Part shown: positions 21,697-34,385 of the stretch, piece by piece
Layout: each line of letters begins with the position of its first letter
Numbering within the stretch: position 1 is the stretch's first letter
DNA from: Brachionus plicatilis
Lineage: Eukaryota > Rotifera > Eurotatoria > Ploima > Brachionidae
Assembly: GCA_010279815.1 (NCBI GenBank)
Contig: QEOQ01000460.1
Coordinates: 596,205 to 660,204, forward strand
Direction of reading: 5' to 3'
Length of the DNA stretch: 64,000 nucleotides
The notes under the pieces: generated by a model
What the model saw: the letters and a program-made list of their open reading frames with translations, nothing else
What the model was told of the DNA's origin: nothing
Database searches by the model: none
Made by a program: the position numbers and the translations under genes

Positions 21697-24195
21697 TTAT
21701 TTGCTTTTAAATAAATTGACTATATTCTCTTCGAAAATGGCAATAGCGAACATTATCCCTTGGATTAAAAATAAAAATAAAATAAAAAATTTAACTTAAA
21801 CATACCAACTCCAAAGAGAATACCAAAACTTTGTATTAAAAAATTTGCAATACTGTCATCTTCTTTATTTTCGGACAACTCGGGTATCTAAATAACAAAA
21901 ATTTCACATTAAATTTATTAATTTGTGAGCCTTTTTAATGTTACCATGTCAACTAATGAAATGTAAAGAAATGTTCCAGCTATGAACAAAAACGACCAAT
22001 TTTTGAAAAATTCAAAACCCCCAATTAACAGACCAACAAGAACTCCGAACATACAAAGTATTCCACTGATTGCATTGAAGAAAAGAGCTTTTTTCAAAGA
22101 GACACCTGCTCGTCTCAGAACAGCAAAGTCGCCGATTTCATGCGGAAGCTCGTGGCAAAGAACAGCGATAGCTGTGCCGAATCCAGTGGTCAAACTGGAA
22201 CCAAATGAGACACCAATGGCCAATCCGTCGGCAAAGTTGTGCAAGCCATCTCCCATCAGAACCATCCATGCAATCAATTTTATGTCAGTGAGCTCTTTTT
22301 CGTGTTTTTTGTGATGATCGTGGTGAGCTTTTTCTCTATCTGATTTGTAAATATGGTGTTTGTGTGAGTGACCATGGCTGTGTCCGTGTCCATGTCCGTG
22401 TGAGTGACTGTGCTTCTTTAATTTTTCCTCAGAAGGTGGAATTTCGCAACTTTTTGATTCTTGTCGGTGCTTGTGTAAATGCTGTCTTTCATTTTCCGAG
22501 TCATGATGGTCTATATTTACATCACATGGATTGTTTGGCAAATATTGAGAGATATACTTTAAGTCTTTGTTTGCATGAATTACCAAGCATGCTGGATCAT
22601 TTGAATTTTCGAAATTAATTGTGTAGGCGTTGGAAGTTTCATTTGTTTTTCCAAATAAAGGCTCGACCAAAGTTTTATCATCATCTTTTTCTCTTAAATT
22701 GGCATTTACATTCGCAGCTGAAACATTTTGACCAAAATTTTTTGAGCTATCTGCAATTTTGTCCTGGTGAATTAACTTTTCTGAATTGGCGTCCAATTCA
22801 CTCATTCTATGCTAAAATTTTAAATCAGTCTATAGCTTTATAATTAACATCTTTTAGTTAAATTACTCTTTTTTCTTTTCTTGCTCGTCTTATTTGCATT
22901 ATTCGTTCAATTAAAAAAAATACATATATTCCGATTACTGCTCCGAGGCCTTTGTAAACCCCGGATGAATGATCATGGCTGTCTTCGGAATCATGATTAT
23001 GCTCCATAAAAGCCTAATAATAAAATTAAAAAAAAAATTTTTAACTTTTTAGATTTATTTTTGTATCGCAAAATTAACAGAAACATTTAGATCATCTAGA
23101 TTAAAATCTTGTTTTAGATTAAAAATTCAAATCTTGATTTTTTTTATTTTTTTATTGTAAACTAAAATTTTTCATTAATTAATTATTTTTCATTTTGAAG
23201 ATTCAAAATTTTTTTTCGACGTAATTTTTAAAAGATTTAAAATTTAAATGAAAATTAAGAATTCTCCAAATTGACTTAACGTAAAAAGATTGTTTGATTA
23301 TTTTTATTATTTTAAAAGATCTTTATTATTTTTAATTCAAACGCCGAAACTAAATTTAGATTTTTTAACTTACATGTGGTATTAAGTGCAGCAAACTGTC
23401 ACCAGAAAGAGTCCCGACTGCCAAAGCAACTAAAAATTGAAACAGATTGTTGAAGCAATAGGTGTTGATTGAAGGAACGACTAAATAACATAAAAGCCCA
23501 ATAACACTGATTAAAAAGGCTGATAGAAATGCATAGATCCAATCTTAAATTAAAATTAAAATAAAAAAAAATTCAAGCGATATCACTACAAGAATATTTT
23601 TAATTAAATTAATATTTTTATATAATATTAAAAAAAAACTTTTAAACCTACTTTCTTGTTTTTCTTTATCCCAAATGGAATATTTTTTTTGATTTTTGTT
23701 CAATGTAGTTAGATTTGTTGTGTTGCAAAAACAGAAATCTATGTCGGCCATTATAACACCAGTTATTTTATAAAATTCATTTTTGTCCAAAACATGATCA
23801 GGGATTTTGCCAAAAATAGCTTTTTTTATTTCTTTAAATTTTTCAACTAAGCATTCAATTTTTTCATCATGGCCATGCTCATCATGGCTATGCTCATGGT
23901 CATGATCATGGTCATGATCATTGTGACCATGTTCAACATTTTCTTCGTGAAACATTTTATGCTTTTTTTGATCGTTGCTCAGCAGCTCGACTAAATGATC
24001 CAAAAATTTTTCCATCTGAGTTTGATTCATCGACTTACGATTTGTGGAATACTTTCCGAATAGGGTGTCTATTTTTGAGAAGTACAGCGAGCTTAGTTCC
24101 CCATCTTTTTCAACAGGTGTGAACTCATTTTGGTCAGATCGAACTGTTAGACCCAAACAAAACAGAATAGATAGAGATAAATACAATCGGATCAT
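21697..24195 (-). CDS. SLC39: LIV-1 subfamily ZIP zinc transporter (SLC39), copy B
   Basis: Six exons on the minus strand (24195-23652, 23543-23374, 23013-22867, 22811-21945, 21887-21806, 21758-21697) give 623 residues with consistent phases. Visible: a signal peptide (about 1-20), an extracellular domain with a His/Asp run, helices starting N-W-I-Y-A-F-L-S-A, V-A-L-A-V-G-T-L-S-G-D-S-L-L-H, a cytosolic loop containing an H-x-H repeat run, H-N-F-A-D-G and H507-E-L-P-H-E-I-G-D. It has one intron more than copies A and C, splitting the exon after helix II at I-P-H. The loop before H-x-H is unlike copy A except for H-A-N-K-D-L-K-Y-I and H-H-D-S-E-N-E. Bases 22013-22394 are identical to copy A, and exon 5 is nearly so. 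It converges on copy A with about 1.6 kb between stops. Confidence 0.93.
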
Positions 24196-25733
24196 TTTGG
24201 CTATAAATTTTCGAAACTAATGCTCATCTGAAATGTGAAAATGTGAAATTAAAACAAAGATAAATCGAAAATTTTTTAGGAAAATTTCAGAAATAAATTA
24301 TTTGTATTTTCAATAAAATTTAGAAACAAAAAACTCGTGTTTCTATTAATACACCATATCTATAGTAAAATATACTTAATGCAAATATTGAGAATCTTTT
24401 CTAGTTACTTGAATTTCTTGAACGAATTATTAAAATTTTATAAAAAAAAAGCGAGCATAATTTTAAGATTGTTTTCAAAAATGGTTTGTGAAAATCCTTC
24501 ATTAGGCAATTCACATTTCAAGACCTTAAATAATGTGAATAGCGTTTAACCAATCATGTTACATAATTTACGATAAACTCTTATCTATTTGAAATTACAA
24601 AAAGTGTATTTTGTTATCTCAAGTGTTTTAGTTTGTCTAATATTGACCCTTGTGTTATGAAAATTTAGTCTAAAATAAATCAAATTTCTTCGCATTTTAG
24701 AACAAGAACTGAATTTAAAAAATTGACTTTTTATTTTTGTCAAGACTCCAGCAAAATCAATGCTCTTCTTTTGTCCGATTTCGATTTAGTCTAAATAGTG
24801 AGTGAAAATTTAAAAAGAAAAAAAAATTTTACAAAGCAAAAATTTCTTTGAAGATTTTGTGAAAAAAAAATGAGAAAAATTCTGATAATAAAACGTTTTT
24901 GTATGAAAAATAAAAATTATAATAAATTTCACTTTTTTCTTTTGTTCCATAAGTAGGTATTATGATAATAAACATATAAAAATAACATTTTTAACCGCTT
25001 GTGTATTTTTTTATGTTTAAATAGAAAATAAGAGATATTAATTACAAAATAAAAAAAATATTGAAATGCATTGCGTTGTTAAACCTAAATTAAATTATTT
25101 ATAATTTAATAAAAATTTCGCATTTTAAAAAAATTAAACAAATTCGAATTTTATTTCAAAATTAGATTTACAATTGAGTCTCAATTAACTAATAATAAAA
25201 AATGACTAATCTATTCTTTTAATAATTTACAGAAGCAGGTGTGATTAAACTTATTATGTTCAAAATTCTTTCTATTTTTAAATCTGAGCATTTTTTTTTC
25301 GCAACAAAAAATGTGAAAAACATTTTTTTATTTCTTTAATTAACAAAAAAAAGCGTTTATAATAATTTATTAAAATGAAAAAAGAGTAAAATTTAAATGT
25401 GTAATTCCGATTCCTTTACCTGCGATCAAATGTGCCTTCCTAGGCTGAATTCCATTTTGAAGCGTCATTTAGAACCAAAAAAATCAATTACTGTCACATC
25501 AGAAAACTTCAAATCCCACTATCTCTCTATTAAACTATTGCACTCGAATTTTTATTTGATTTTTTTATCTAGCGTGATCTTTAAGTTTTAGCCTAAGAAA
25601 ATATCAACAATAAAATTTATTTTATCTAAATTATGAATTTAAAAACTGACTTAAACATGCAAACTCTTTAGAGAGAACAGATAAAAAAATTTTATTAAAA
25701 AAAAATATTTATCTCCTAAGACACAATATCAAA
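24196..25733. other. Intergenic between ZIP copies B and C (divergent promoters)
   Basis: Copies B (-) and C (+) start away from each other here, so the spacer should hold both promoters. I see AT-rich DNA and no TATA or metal-response element (TGCRCNC core) that I would defend. A 64-codon frame at 25397-25591 is probably chance. Confidence 0.4.
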
Positions 25734-27516
25734 ATGATAAAATTTATAATTCCAATCTTAATATTGATACTAAAATCGCCAGAATCGAGCCAAAGCAATC
25801 CTGATTTAGACTCAATAATTTTAAAATACTCGTCAAACAATAAATTTCAACTGGACGCTTTTTTTGATAATTTCAAAAAAATACTTAACAAAACCTCAGC
25901 ATTCGAGTGCTTCGAATCAAATTTTCACTCTTTAAATTCAAGCCAAATATCAAACAAACAAGATTTTTTATTAATCAGCTCCGTGTTGGTATCAAAATTG
26001 GACGAATGCTACAATGCAAATTTTAGCTTGGTAGAAACAAATATTCCACATGAAATTTCAAACAGGACAAGTTTAATAGATAATTTGTTCAGAAATGTAT
26101 TCGAAAGAACTAAGTCTTTAAACAAAGAAGGTCAGTCTTGGGCAAAAAAAATAAAAATTTTTTAAAAATTTTTTAAAAGCTTTATTTTATTCATTCGTGT
26201 CGGTTGTAATCATAAGTTTTGTTGGAGTTTTATGCATCATTGCTGTTCCTGTCCTTAATAATTTTTGTTTCAACTATCTGTTTCAATTCCTGACTGCATT
26301 GGCTTTAGGAACCCTTGCCGGCGATGCCCTACTCCACCTTGTTCCTCACGCATTCATGCTCAGTGGATCTCATAACCACTTTATTTCGCATCAAGATAAT
26401 ATTTATAAAGGCCTAGCCATAGTTATTGGAGTATATTTCTTTTTTTTAATTGAAAATTTAATGAAATTTCATCAATGTCGCAGAGAGAAAGTAATTTACT
26501 CTTTAAAGAATTTAAAAAATAATTAATTTTAAGTTGTTTAGAATCGTAGACGGAGAGAATCTAAAAAAAAAAATACTGAAAATAGTAAAATACACAAGCA
26601 TGAACTTGATAATTTGATTGAGAATCCGAATAAACTGAGCCAAAGATTCAAAAGCTCGGTGAAGAGTAAAGCTGAGTCTGAATCAAGTTTTTATGACAAC
26701 GAAATAGGCCTACAAGATCAGAACAATTTTACATACCTTAAAAATGTATTTTTTTATTTTATTCTAAATATTAGATCTAAATTTAGTTTCAAAGAATTTA
26801 ATAAATTCGAACAAAGAGAGAGCTCATGAGCATTCACATTCGCATTCGACAACTAAGTCTTCTGTTTTGATGATTATACTAGGAGACGGTCTTCATAATT
26901 TTAGTGATGGCCTAGCTATTGGTGTATCATTTTCGTCAAGTATAACAACTGGAGTGGGAACTTCTTTGGCAGTTTTTTTCCATGAACTGCCTCACGAAAT
27001 CGGAGATTTCGCGGTTTTGCGTAAAAATGGATATTCAATGAGAAAAGCCTTGCTCTTTAATATTTTATCAAGTATTCTTTGCTTTATTGGAGCCTTAATC
27101 GGTCTTTTACTCGGAAGCATTGAACAATTTTCAAACTGGAGTTTTTTGTTCATAGCTGGATCTTTTATTTATATTTCACTAGTTGACTTAGTAAGCTTCG
27201 TCTAATATTTATTAATTATTTTATATAAGAATTTCCTTAAGATTCCCGAACTAAATGAAAGTACTGATACTGGAAATTTATTGATACTATTATTGCAAAA
27301 TCTAGGCATAATTCTCGGTTTTGGTAATTAAAAGCATTTTTTTCCAATATTTGGCAATTAGCACCTTTCTCGTAAGGTTGTTAAAAAACCTTTTAGATGC
27401 CGAATATTTTATAGTTTTCAAAAATCAATAATTTAATAATAATTTTTTAATTTTAAGGGTTGATGCTTACTATTGCACTATTTGAACATGATATTGTTGA
27501 ACTATTTGAAAAATAA
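25734..27516 (+). CDS. SLC39: LIV-1 subfamily ZIP zinc transporter (SLC39), copy C, divergent
   Basis: Six exons (25734-26130, 26180-26490, 26542-26745, 26795-27190, 27242-27323, 27458-27516) give 482 residues. The 82-bp fifth exon has the same length and phase as in copies A and B. It keeps the family core: a signal peptide, T-A-L-A-L-G-T-L-A-G-D-A-L-L-H, H-N-F-S-D-G and H367-E-L-P-H-E-I-G-D. The two His-rich metal-buffering stretches are almost gone: the extracellular domain lacks its His/Asp run and the cytosolic loop has only H-E-H-S-H-S-H-S. The loop is shorter and Ser/Lys rich. Its third intron (26746-26794) was placed by frame; the alternative of reading through hits a stop at 26827. 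It is likely older and functionally distinct (different metal affinity or regulation), but not visibly broken. Confidence 0.9.
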
Positions 27517-30395
27517 TTCGACTTTAAATTTTGGTAAATTTTTAATTTAAATAAATTTTAAACTTAAAGTTTTTTTTTTTTTTTTTCCAAAAAGAATTTC
27601 AAAAAAGACCAAGAATACTTTTTGATAATCCTTAAGTTTTTTTTTAAATAAAACAGATCTAATTCTTATTTGAATTAAAGTTCTGTCCTTAAAAAAATTT
27701 TCTGAACAGAACCTTTTTTTATAGCAATGAAAAACTCATTTACTCTTTTTCTAAAGTTTCACTCAGTTTTAAAATTTCGAACAAAAAAATATTCACAAAT
27801 AGACACAAATCTGTTCTAAAACCTGAGTTAAGTTTTTGTAAATTCGAGTGAACCGTAATTTCTATAATCAACAAAGAAAAAGAAAGATTTAAAACTTAGG
27901 ATTTAGTAAATTTTTTAAAATAAATTTACTTTCAATAACCACTGTTTGCATTCGGTAACTCTGAAAGAATATATTGAAATTTAATTTCTTCTAAATTTGC
28001 AGAGTTTTACCAGAATTTTTTAAAAATCCAACCATAAATGTTGAATCATGTTACTTACTTAATACTTTACAAAATAACTTAATATTATCAGATATCGTAA
28101 CGGATGTTATCAGATATCGTATACCTAAAATACCATCAAAAAAATACGAAAAATGTTTAAAAAAAATTTTTCAATTGTGAAAAAAATTATAAGCATGTTG
28201 ATAATACTTAATCTATCGAATTATTGAATTCGATACTTTAGATACTTTTCTTTAAAAAAAGCATTTTAAAATAAAAAGGTGATTGACTTGTTGAACATTA
28301 GGTTTTTTAATCGAATTTAACAAAAATATCAAGGTATCTAATTTGATACCCGATACTATTATTGGTTTTGTGCAAACACTAAGGGGATGCGATTTATTAA
28401 TTATTACAATAAAATGAAAATTTAGTTTTTCTCTTTTTAATATTTTTATTCTAATTTTATTATGAATTTTATTACTAAAGACTGTCATAAATTTTAACAC
28501 TTATTGATAAAAATTTTATCTTTGTTTAAAAAAAAATCGCCCCGTACCTTTTTTTTTAATTTGAACAAAAGAAATTTTAATTCCGAAATTTTGAAAAGAA
28601 AAATATACAAAATTGACACATTGTTAGAAAAATAAATATTTTACCAGCTTAGTACAGAATGAGTCCACAAGTCTCTTTATTATTGCCTGCTGGATAAGAC
28701 GAAAAGAAAGAAGTGCATTAAGCTTAAGTAGTCTTAGATTTTTGATGATTCTAAAAGATAAACACTTAATTGAGAAGTTTTCCATGTAATTATTTTTAAT
28801 TTTTTCATGCCATTGTTAAATTTCTTATTTTTTACCTTAAAAAAAATAAATTGAAAAAATTATTAGAATTAATATAACAAAAAAATTTCAAATAATTTCA
28901 TTCTAAAAAAAAGATAAGATCAAAATTTATTTTAGATCTACCTTAAAAAACTGAGAAGTTCAAGAATTCGTGTCATTGTTATATCACTAAAGATAACAGT
29001 GAGATATAAATGAGAATATTACATGCTCATTTTATTATTTGAGATCTAACTTGAAATTTTTGAAAATTGATCTTATTTCTATTTCACATAGAAGCTTTTA
29101 ATTTTACATTTTATTTTAAATTCTAAATAAATAATTAAATAAAAACAATGAAATAAAAATTAAAATGAAAAAAATAATATAATATTTATATTTTTTCATC
29201 TCTAAAAGTTTTAATATTTGAATTAAAAAAAAAAGGAATTTTAAAGATTTAAATTTAAATAGAGTTTTTAGTTTCAGACAAATTTGACAAATATCATATC
29301 AAAAAATAGAGTTGAAGAACGCGGGTCTTATTAAACCAAGAGTTATGACAATTTTGATATTTTATTCTTTTTTTCTTCTAAAATTCAAAATGCTTTTTAT
29401 AAAATTCATTGTATATTTAAATAAATTTTAATTTTGTGTCAAAATGAATTTTTTTAAATCAAGTACAAAATGTGACTGAATTTGTCTGATTCTTGAAATT
29501 TAAAGGAAAAAAATTGAATTGAATCTTAAATCTTATTCAAAAATGAGTCAAGGAAGACAACTTTATTCTAAAAACTTTTAACAAATTAAAAGTTCTTTTC
29601 AGTATTTGAAAAAAGTAATTTTTGATATTTTTCAAGATTTTATCATAAATGCATCCGTTGCATAGCTAAATGTGTAGTAAAATAAAGAGCTCATTGCTAA
29701 AGTACCTTGAGAACAAGACTGATTAATAAATTTAACCGAAACGAAATTATGCAAATTTGTTTAATATCTGGTTATTACATTAAATAAAAATTTTAAATAA
29801 AATTTTTTCAAAAAGAAATATTCAACAATTATTTTGACACTCAACGGCTTGAAAAAACCATAAACATTAATTAGCAAAGTACTTCAAGTATAAAGTTAAT
29901 TTTTGCTTTTCCATTTAGCTCAAAATCTACAAATTGTGCATTAATTTGTAGGAACAAATGCAACCATAGATATCGAGCTACAAATATTTGCGAATTAATA
30001 TTTATCATGGATTGATGATCATTTGGAAACATTTACGGTAGTTAAGATAGCAATTAGAAAAAACAATAAAGGTACCATATCCATGGATACATCAATCTCA
30101 GTTTTTTTCTTTGCATATTGCTCAAAATTTATTATGATTAGGATTTAAAAAAAATTAGCTCAAAAATCTCCATGGAAATAGTTGCTTTCATTCTTTAAGT
30201 CTACAAGAGTATAGAATTAGATTTCTTCAAAAAATAAATTACTTTGGTTGATAAGCATTCATAACAGTTACAATCTTTTTAATAAAAATTAGAAATATAA
30301 ATTTTATTGAAGTAGAAACTAAACAATATTTTCGAAATACACAAATTAAAGATTTGCTTTATCTTTAGAGTTTAGATTGAGACCAGATCAACAAA
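27517..30395. other. Intergenic, AT-rich
   Basis: Contains a short direct repeat TTATCAGATATCGTA (twice near 28085-28125) and related GATACC/GGTATC motifs to 28360, suggesting a small decayed inverted repeat. No coding sequence or RNA gene is supportable. Confidence 0.5.
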
Positions 30396-32184
30396 ATGGC
30401 GCTAATACAACGCAAAGACAGCGACAAAGAAAAATTAGCTTGTCAAGGATTTACGGTCAAATCTTTGCTCAAAAATGCCAAAGTCCTGCCACCGCCAAAT
30501 GTGGGCGCCTTCTCCGAGCGGCCTAGTAAACCCACTGCTTTTAGGAAATTTTATTTGCGCGGTGATTTTCCAATAGCGCTGGAGCACGACACCAAAGGAA
30601 ACAAAATTGCGTGGAAAGTAATCTGATTTTTTTTTTCCCCAAGTCCATGCTTACTTAAAAGTTAATCGAAGGTCGAAATCGAAAAACTCGACTATCACCA
30701 CTATTTGCCGCTTTTTTTTGACGGTCTATGCGAGACCGAGCACCCATTTGAGTTTTTTGCCCGACAAGGCATCCATGATATGCTCGAACATGGCGGTAAC
30801 AAAATCCTACCAGTCATTCCACAGCTGATCATACCTATAAAAAGTAAATTAATTCTTTTTTTAGGGCATTCTGAATTTAAGAACAAAAAAATGAAAAAAA
30901 AAAAGAGAAAATTTGATCATTTTTTTTTTACTAAAATTGGTCGTGTAAATTTTCATCTTAGACCAGATTCTGCAAATATTCTGCAATGCAATTTTCATAT
31001 TTTTGGCATTATGAAATTTCATACAAAACTTCCAATACAAAAATAAAAAAATCGTATTAATTTTGTTCTGATTGTCAAAAAACTTGTTTTGCAGATAAAA
31101 CAAAGTGAAACAACTTTTGAAATTTCACAATGCCCATATTTTTTGATATTTTCAAGACTTGCAGAAGCTGATAGAATTAACAGAACCAATATTAGGTAGA
31201 GTAAAATTAAGACTAATGGAACAGAAGCATTATTCAGAATGACAATAAAATTTTCTATCAAGATGCCATTAATAAAGTTAAAGTTGTTTGAAAAAAATTT
31301 TTTTAATCTAAATTCAGTCTCTGCAAAGCATCTGCATTATTTTTGCGAATATGTACTCCATAACAAAGTTTTAAAATAAAAGAAACCACATTTTGTTTGC
31401 AGATGCTGAATTAAGATTTAAAATTTTTTTCTACCTTAAACATTTTTTACTTTAGTTACAGCACTTTAACTCTGAAAAGAACAAACTAAAAATAAAGCTA
31501 ATTTGCGAAAAAATTGCTGTTAAATTTTAATAATTTTTATTTAATCTTATAGACTTTAATTAAATGAACAAAATAGAATAAATTTTTTAAAAATTTTTAA
31601 AACTTTCTTAAGATATTAGCAATTAACATTTGTGTCAAATTGACACCGGTCATTCTAGTGTTTACAGCAAATTTTAAAATCATTCCGCAATTTACTCTAT
31701 TGCTCTTGATTTCATTCTGTCCCAATTCCAGTCCCCTAGAAAAAAATTAAAATTTTTGTTCTATAATTCCCATTAGCCAATTTAAATACTTTGGAATAAG
31801 TTGTATTTATTTAGATGCATTGAATACTAGAAATCCAAGGGTAATTTGTGTTACTCTCAAGATTTTACAGCAGTTGGTTCTTTCTGCGGACATGATCGGT
31901 GAAGCTCTAGTTCCATACTATAGACAAATTTTGCCAATATTTAATTTATTCAAAAATTTTAACAGTAAAAAAATTTTAGATTTTTGAAATTTTGATTTTA
32001 GAAATTTTATTTGAAAATTAAAGGTAATTTGGGTGACGGAATCGATTATAGTCAGCAGAAACGAGAGAATATAGGTGATTTAATTAACGAGACGCTCGAA
32101 GTTTTTGAACGTCATGGCGGCGAAGATGCATTCATCAATATAAAATACATGATACCAACATACGAGTCGTGTATGCTTAACTAA
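30396..32184 (+). CDS. PACRG: PACRG, parkin co-regulated protein (axonemal inner-junction protein)
   Basis: Four exons (30396-30617, 30672-30843, 31815-31964, 32024-32184) give 234 residues. PACRG bridges A and B tubules of ciliary doublet microtubules at the inner junction, so the organism makes motile cilia or flagella. The protein matches the family almost end to end: P-T-A-F-R-K-F-Y near the start, [40 protein letters not shown], then [18 protein letters not shown] and the terminal [19 protein letters not shown]. It is a HEAT-like helical repeat fold. The divergent N-terminal tail of the vertebrate protein is shortened. Intron 2 is unusually long (971 bp) for this window because a MITE (31005-31135) sits in it. 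No parkin gene is adjacent, so the vertebrate bidirectional arrangement is absent on the 5' side for at least 2.8 kb. Confidence 0.97.
31005..31135. mobile_element. MITE of the GGCATTGTGAATTT family, copy in PACRG intron 2
   Basis: Starts GGCATTATGAAATTTCATAC and ends AAATTTCACAATGCCC. The 131-bp interior contains CAATACAAAA and AAGTGAAACAACTTTTGA, both of which recur in a partial relative at 45672-45775. Lies entirely within the second PACRG intron. Confidence 0.6.
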
Positions 32185-33356
32185 ATCAGAATTTTTCTTT
32201 GTGGCTAAAAACAAATTATCTAAGAAAAATTTAAATATTTTTTTTTAATTTAATTTTTAAGTGGTTATTTTTTTTTAAATAAAAGCGATCGAAATTTTAA
32301 ACAAAAATTTAATTAATTGATTAAGTGGAATAATTTGAATTGTATCTTAATTATTCAAAATTTATATTTTGAAAATTGCTTAAAATTTTTTTTTAAATAT
32401 TTATAACATTAAAAGCTTGATTTGAAATTGATTTTTAGCTTTTTAAAATTACAAAAAAATTTGCTTATATATTTTTTTTTTTGCTTATTTTTACCATCTC
32501 AAATATAAAATATCTATTAATCCTAGTAAATTATTTTGATTTGGATTTTGCAATTGAAAAGACATTATCAACAAGAAGCTTATTTATATGTTCATTTTCT
32601 TCTCTTCCGGTTCTTCTATTCAATTCAACTAATATTAATTTAAATAATTCAATAATACAAGAATATCAAAAAAGTTAAAAAAGAAGCTGGTAGTATTTTA
32701 TCTCAAAATTAATAGCATGATTGAAATTGAAATCAGAGAAAAAAGAGCAATATTGATAAAAAAATTACAGTCATATTTATAAAATATTTTATTAGAAAAA
32801 AATGAAATTCAATACAAATTAAATGAATTGCTTTACATCGCGAAATCTAAAAAAAAATTTCTAAACTTGTGTTCAGCAGTAATTCACGTAATTAAATTCT
32901 CCAAGGCTTTCTTTTTGTCTGTTAATTTTTACCAGTGATTAGTCTAATTTTTTAAATGTTCCAATAGCTTAGTTTTAAATTCAATTTATTTTTAAATAAA
33001 TTCTTATTCACTTTAATAAAGAAATTAATGCTTTAGATAGAAGCAATAGTGTTGATATTTTAAAACTGCACCATGAATAACGCGATTTAATCCCAGTGAC
33101 ATTGCTTGTCCAATTTGCTCTTGAAAAAGTTATGTCAAGGTTCGTTTATCTCTTCATCTGGTATCGAGTTCCAGCTTTTGCTACTTAATTGTTATAAAAT
33201 TCATGTCTTTGGTAGCAGCGTCACATTGTTTCTCTTCTGAAGTTTCTTCTTTGGCCTCCTCTAACGTATTCTTGATTTGGTTCTTCGTGTCAGCTTATTT
33301 CATCTATTCTGTTTTCAAATTAGTATTTTTGAATGAGGCATCCTCTTATTCTCCTT

Positions 33357-34353
33357 GGCATTGTGAATTTTGGTACAAAAACAAAAAAAAAATAGAAAAA
33401 AGAAACAATCTGGCATTGTTATATTTTACCAAAGAGTTCGTGTTATTAAAAAGAATAAAGCGAAATAGAAGTAAAAATTTTTCTAAATTTTATTTAACAA
33501 ATATATCAGTAAAAATAAAGTTTTATTGAATGTTGCAAGATAAATTAATTGCTCAATAAAATGTTTTTTATTAGTTAAATAATTTTTTTTTACTTTTTTA
33601 TCTTTTTGCTTTTTTCTTTTTGAGCATTTTTTGGTCTTTCAGAACTTAAGCTTTGGCATAAAAAATAATTTTTTCTATAGTTTTTCATTTTATTTTATAA
33701 AAAATTAAAGAAAAAAGCAAAAAGATAAAAAAGTAAAAAAAAATTATTTAACTAATAAAAAACATTTTATTGAGCAATTAATTTAATTAATTACCTCCAA
33801 CTCAATTGATAATTAAAAACTATATTTTTTTAATATGGGAAAAAACCCTTTTAAAAAATTTCAAGAATCTTTTAATCTTTGACTATAAAAATAAGAGATA
33901 TTTAAATTAAAAAATAAATTTATAAAACAATTTTTTTTTGAAAATGCCAGCCGAGCATAATTTCAAAAAAGCATTACGTAGATACATAGATGGTGATATG
34001 GATGGAGCTATTGAATATTTCAGAAAAGCGTTGAGATGTTCAGATGCTCATTTACTAGAAAATGATTGGAAAGACTTAGTACGTGATAAAGGCTTATCAA
34101 CTTCAGAAATTAAAAGCTTTATTGGAATGAATATCAATATAGAAAATTTAAATATTAATTGCAACTTTCAATAAAACTTTATTTTAACTGATATATTTGT
34201 TAAATAAAATTTAGAAAAATTTTTGCTTCTATTTCGCTTTATTCTTTTTAATAACTCAAATTAACAGGACAAGAACTCTTTGGTAAAATATAACAATGCC
34301 AGATTGTTTCTTTTTTCTATTTTTTTTTGTTTTTGTACCAAAATTCACCATTC
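33357..34353. mobile_element. Nested foldback element of the GGCATTGTGAATTT family carrying an ORF
   Basis: Outer arms of about 180 bp (33357-33538 and 34161-34353) are near-perfect inverted repeats beginning GGCATTGTGAATTTTGGTAC. Inside them is a second palindrome (33543-33784) with arms of about 75 bp and a loop of roughly 90 bp. The remaining interior holds a 78-codon frame (33938-34174). The right end has mutated from CAATGCC to CCATTC. Confidence 0.65.
33938..34174 (+). CDS. Small TPR-like ORF inside a foldback element
   Basis: 78 residues from ATG at 33938 (or 33944). The segment Y-I-D-G-D-M-D-G-A-I-E-Y-F-R-K-A-L resembles one tetratricopeptide repeat, but only one is present. The C-terminal codons and the stop lie inside the right outer inverted-repeat arm, so the frame is part of the element rather than a bystander. 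It could be a captured gene fragment. There is no transposase signature (no DDE, RVE or helicase motif), so the element would be non-autonomous. Confidence 0.35.
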   Translation: MKMPAEHNFKKALRRYIDGDMDGAIEYFRKALRCSDAHLLENDWKDLVRDKGLSTSEIKSFIGMNINIENLNINCNFQ

Positions 34354-34385
34354 TCTTTTCGGTTAGTGAACAAAAGCAAAAATAG

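Noticed and set aside
21982..22314. 110-codon plus-strand frame (and its twin at 19467-19706 minus)
   Set aside because: Antisense to the conserved ZIP helices IV-V. Its identity in both genes merely reflects the 382-bp shared tract.
22364..22843. Plus-strand frames over ZIP copy B exon 4
   Set aside because: Antisense shadows of the His-rich loop; no start context or domain.
25397..25591. 64-codon frame with several cysteines upstream of ZIP copy C
   Set aside because: Briefly considered as a secreted Cys-rich peptide, but it lacks a signal peptide, has only three early cysteines and drifts into AT-rich composition.
26746..26829. Reading ZIP copy C straight through 26746-26829
   Set aside because: It hits a stop and loses H-S-H-S-H-S and the start of helix IV; splicing 26745 to 26795 restores the frame.
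31019..31261. Frames in PACRG intron 2 (both strands)
   Set aside because: They coincide with the intronic MITE and show no protein-like features.
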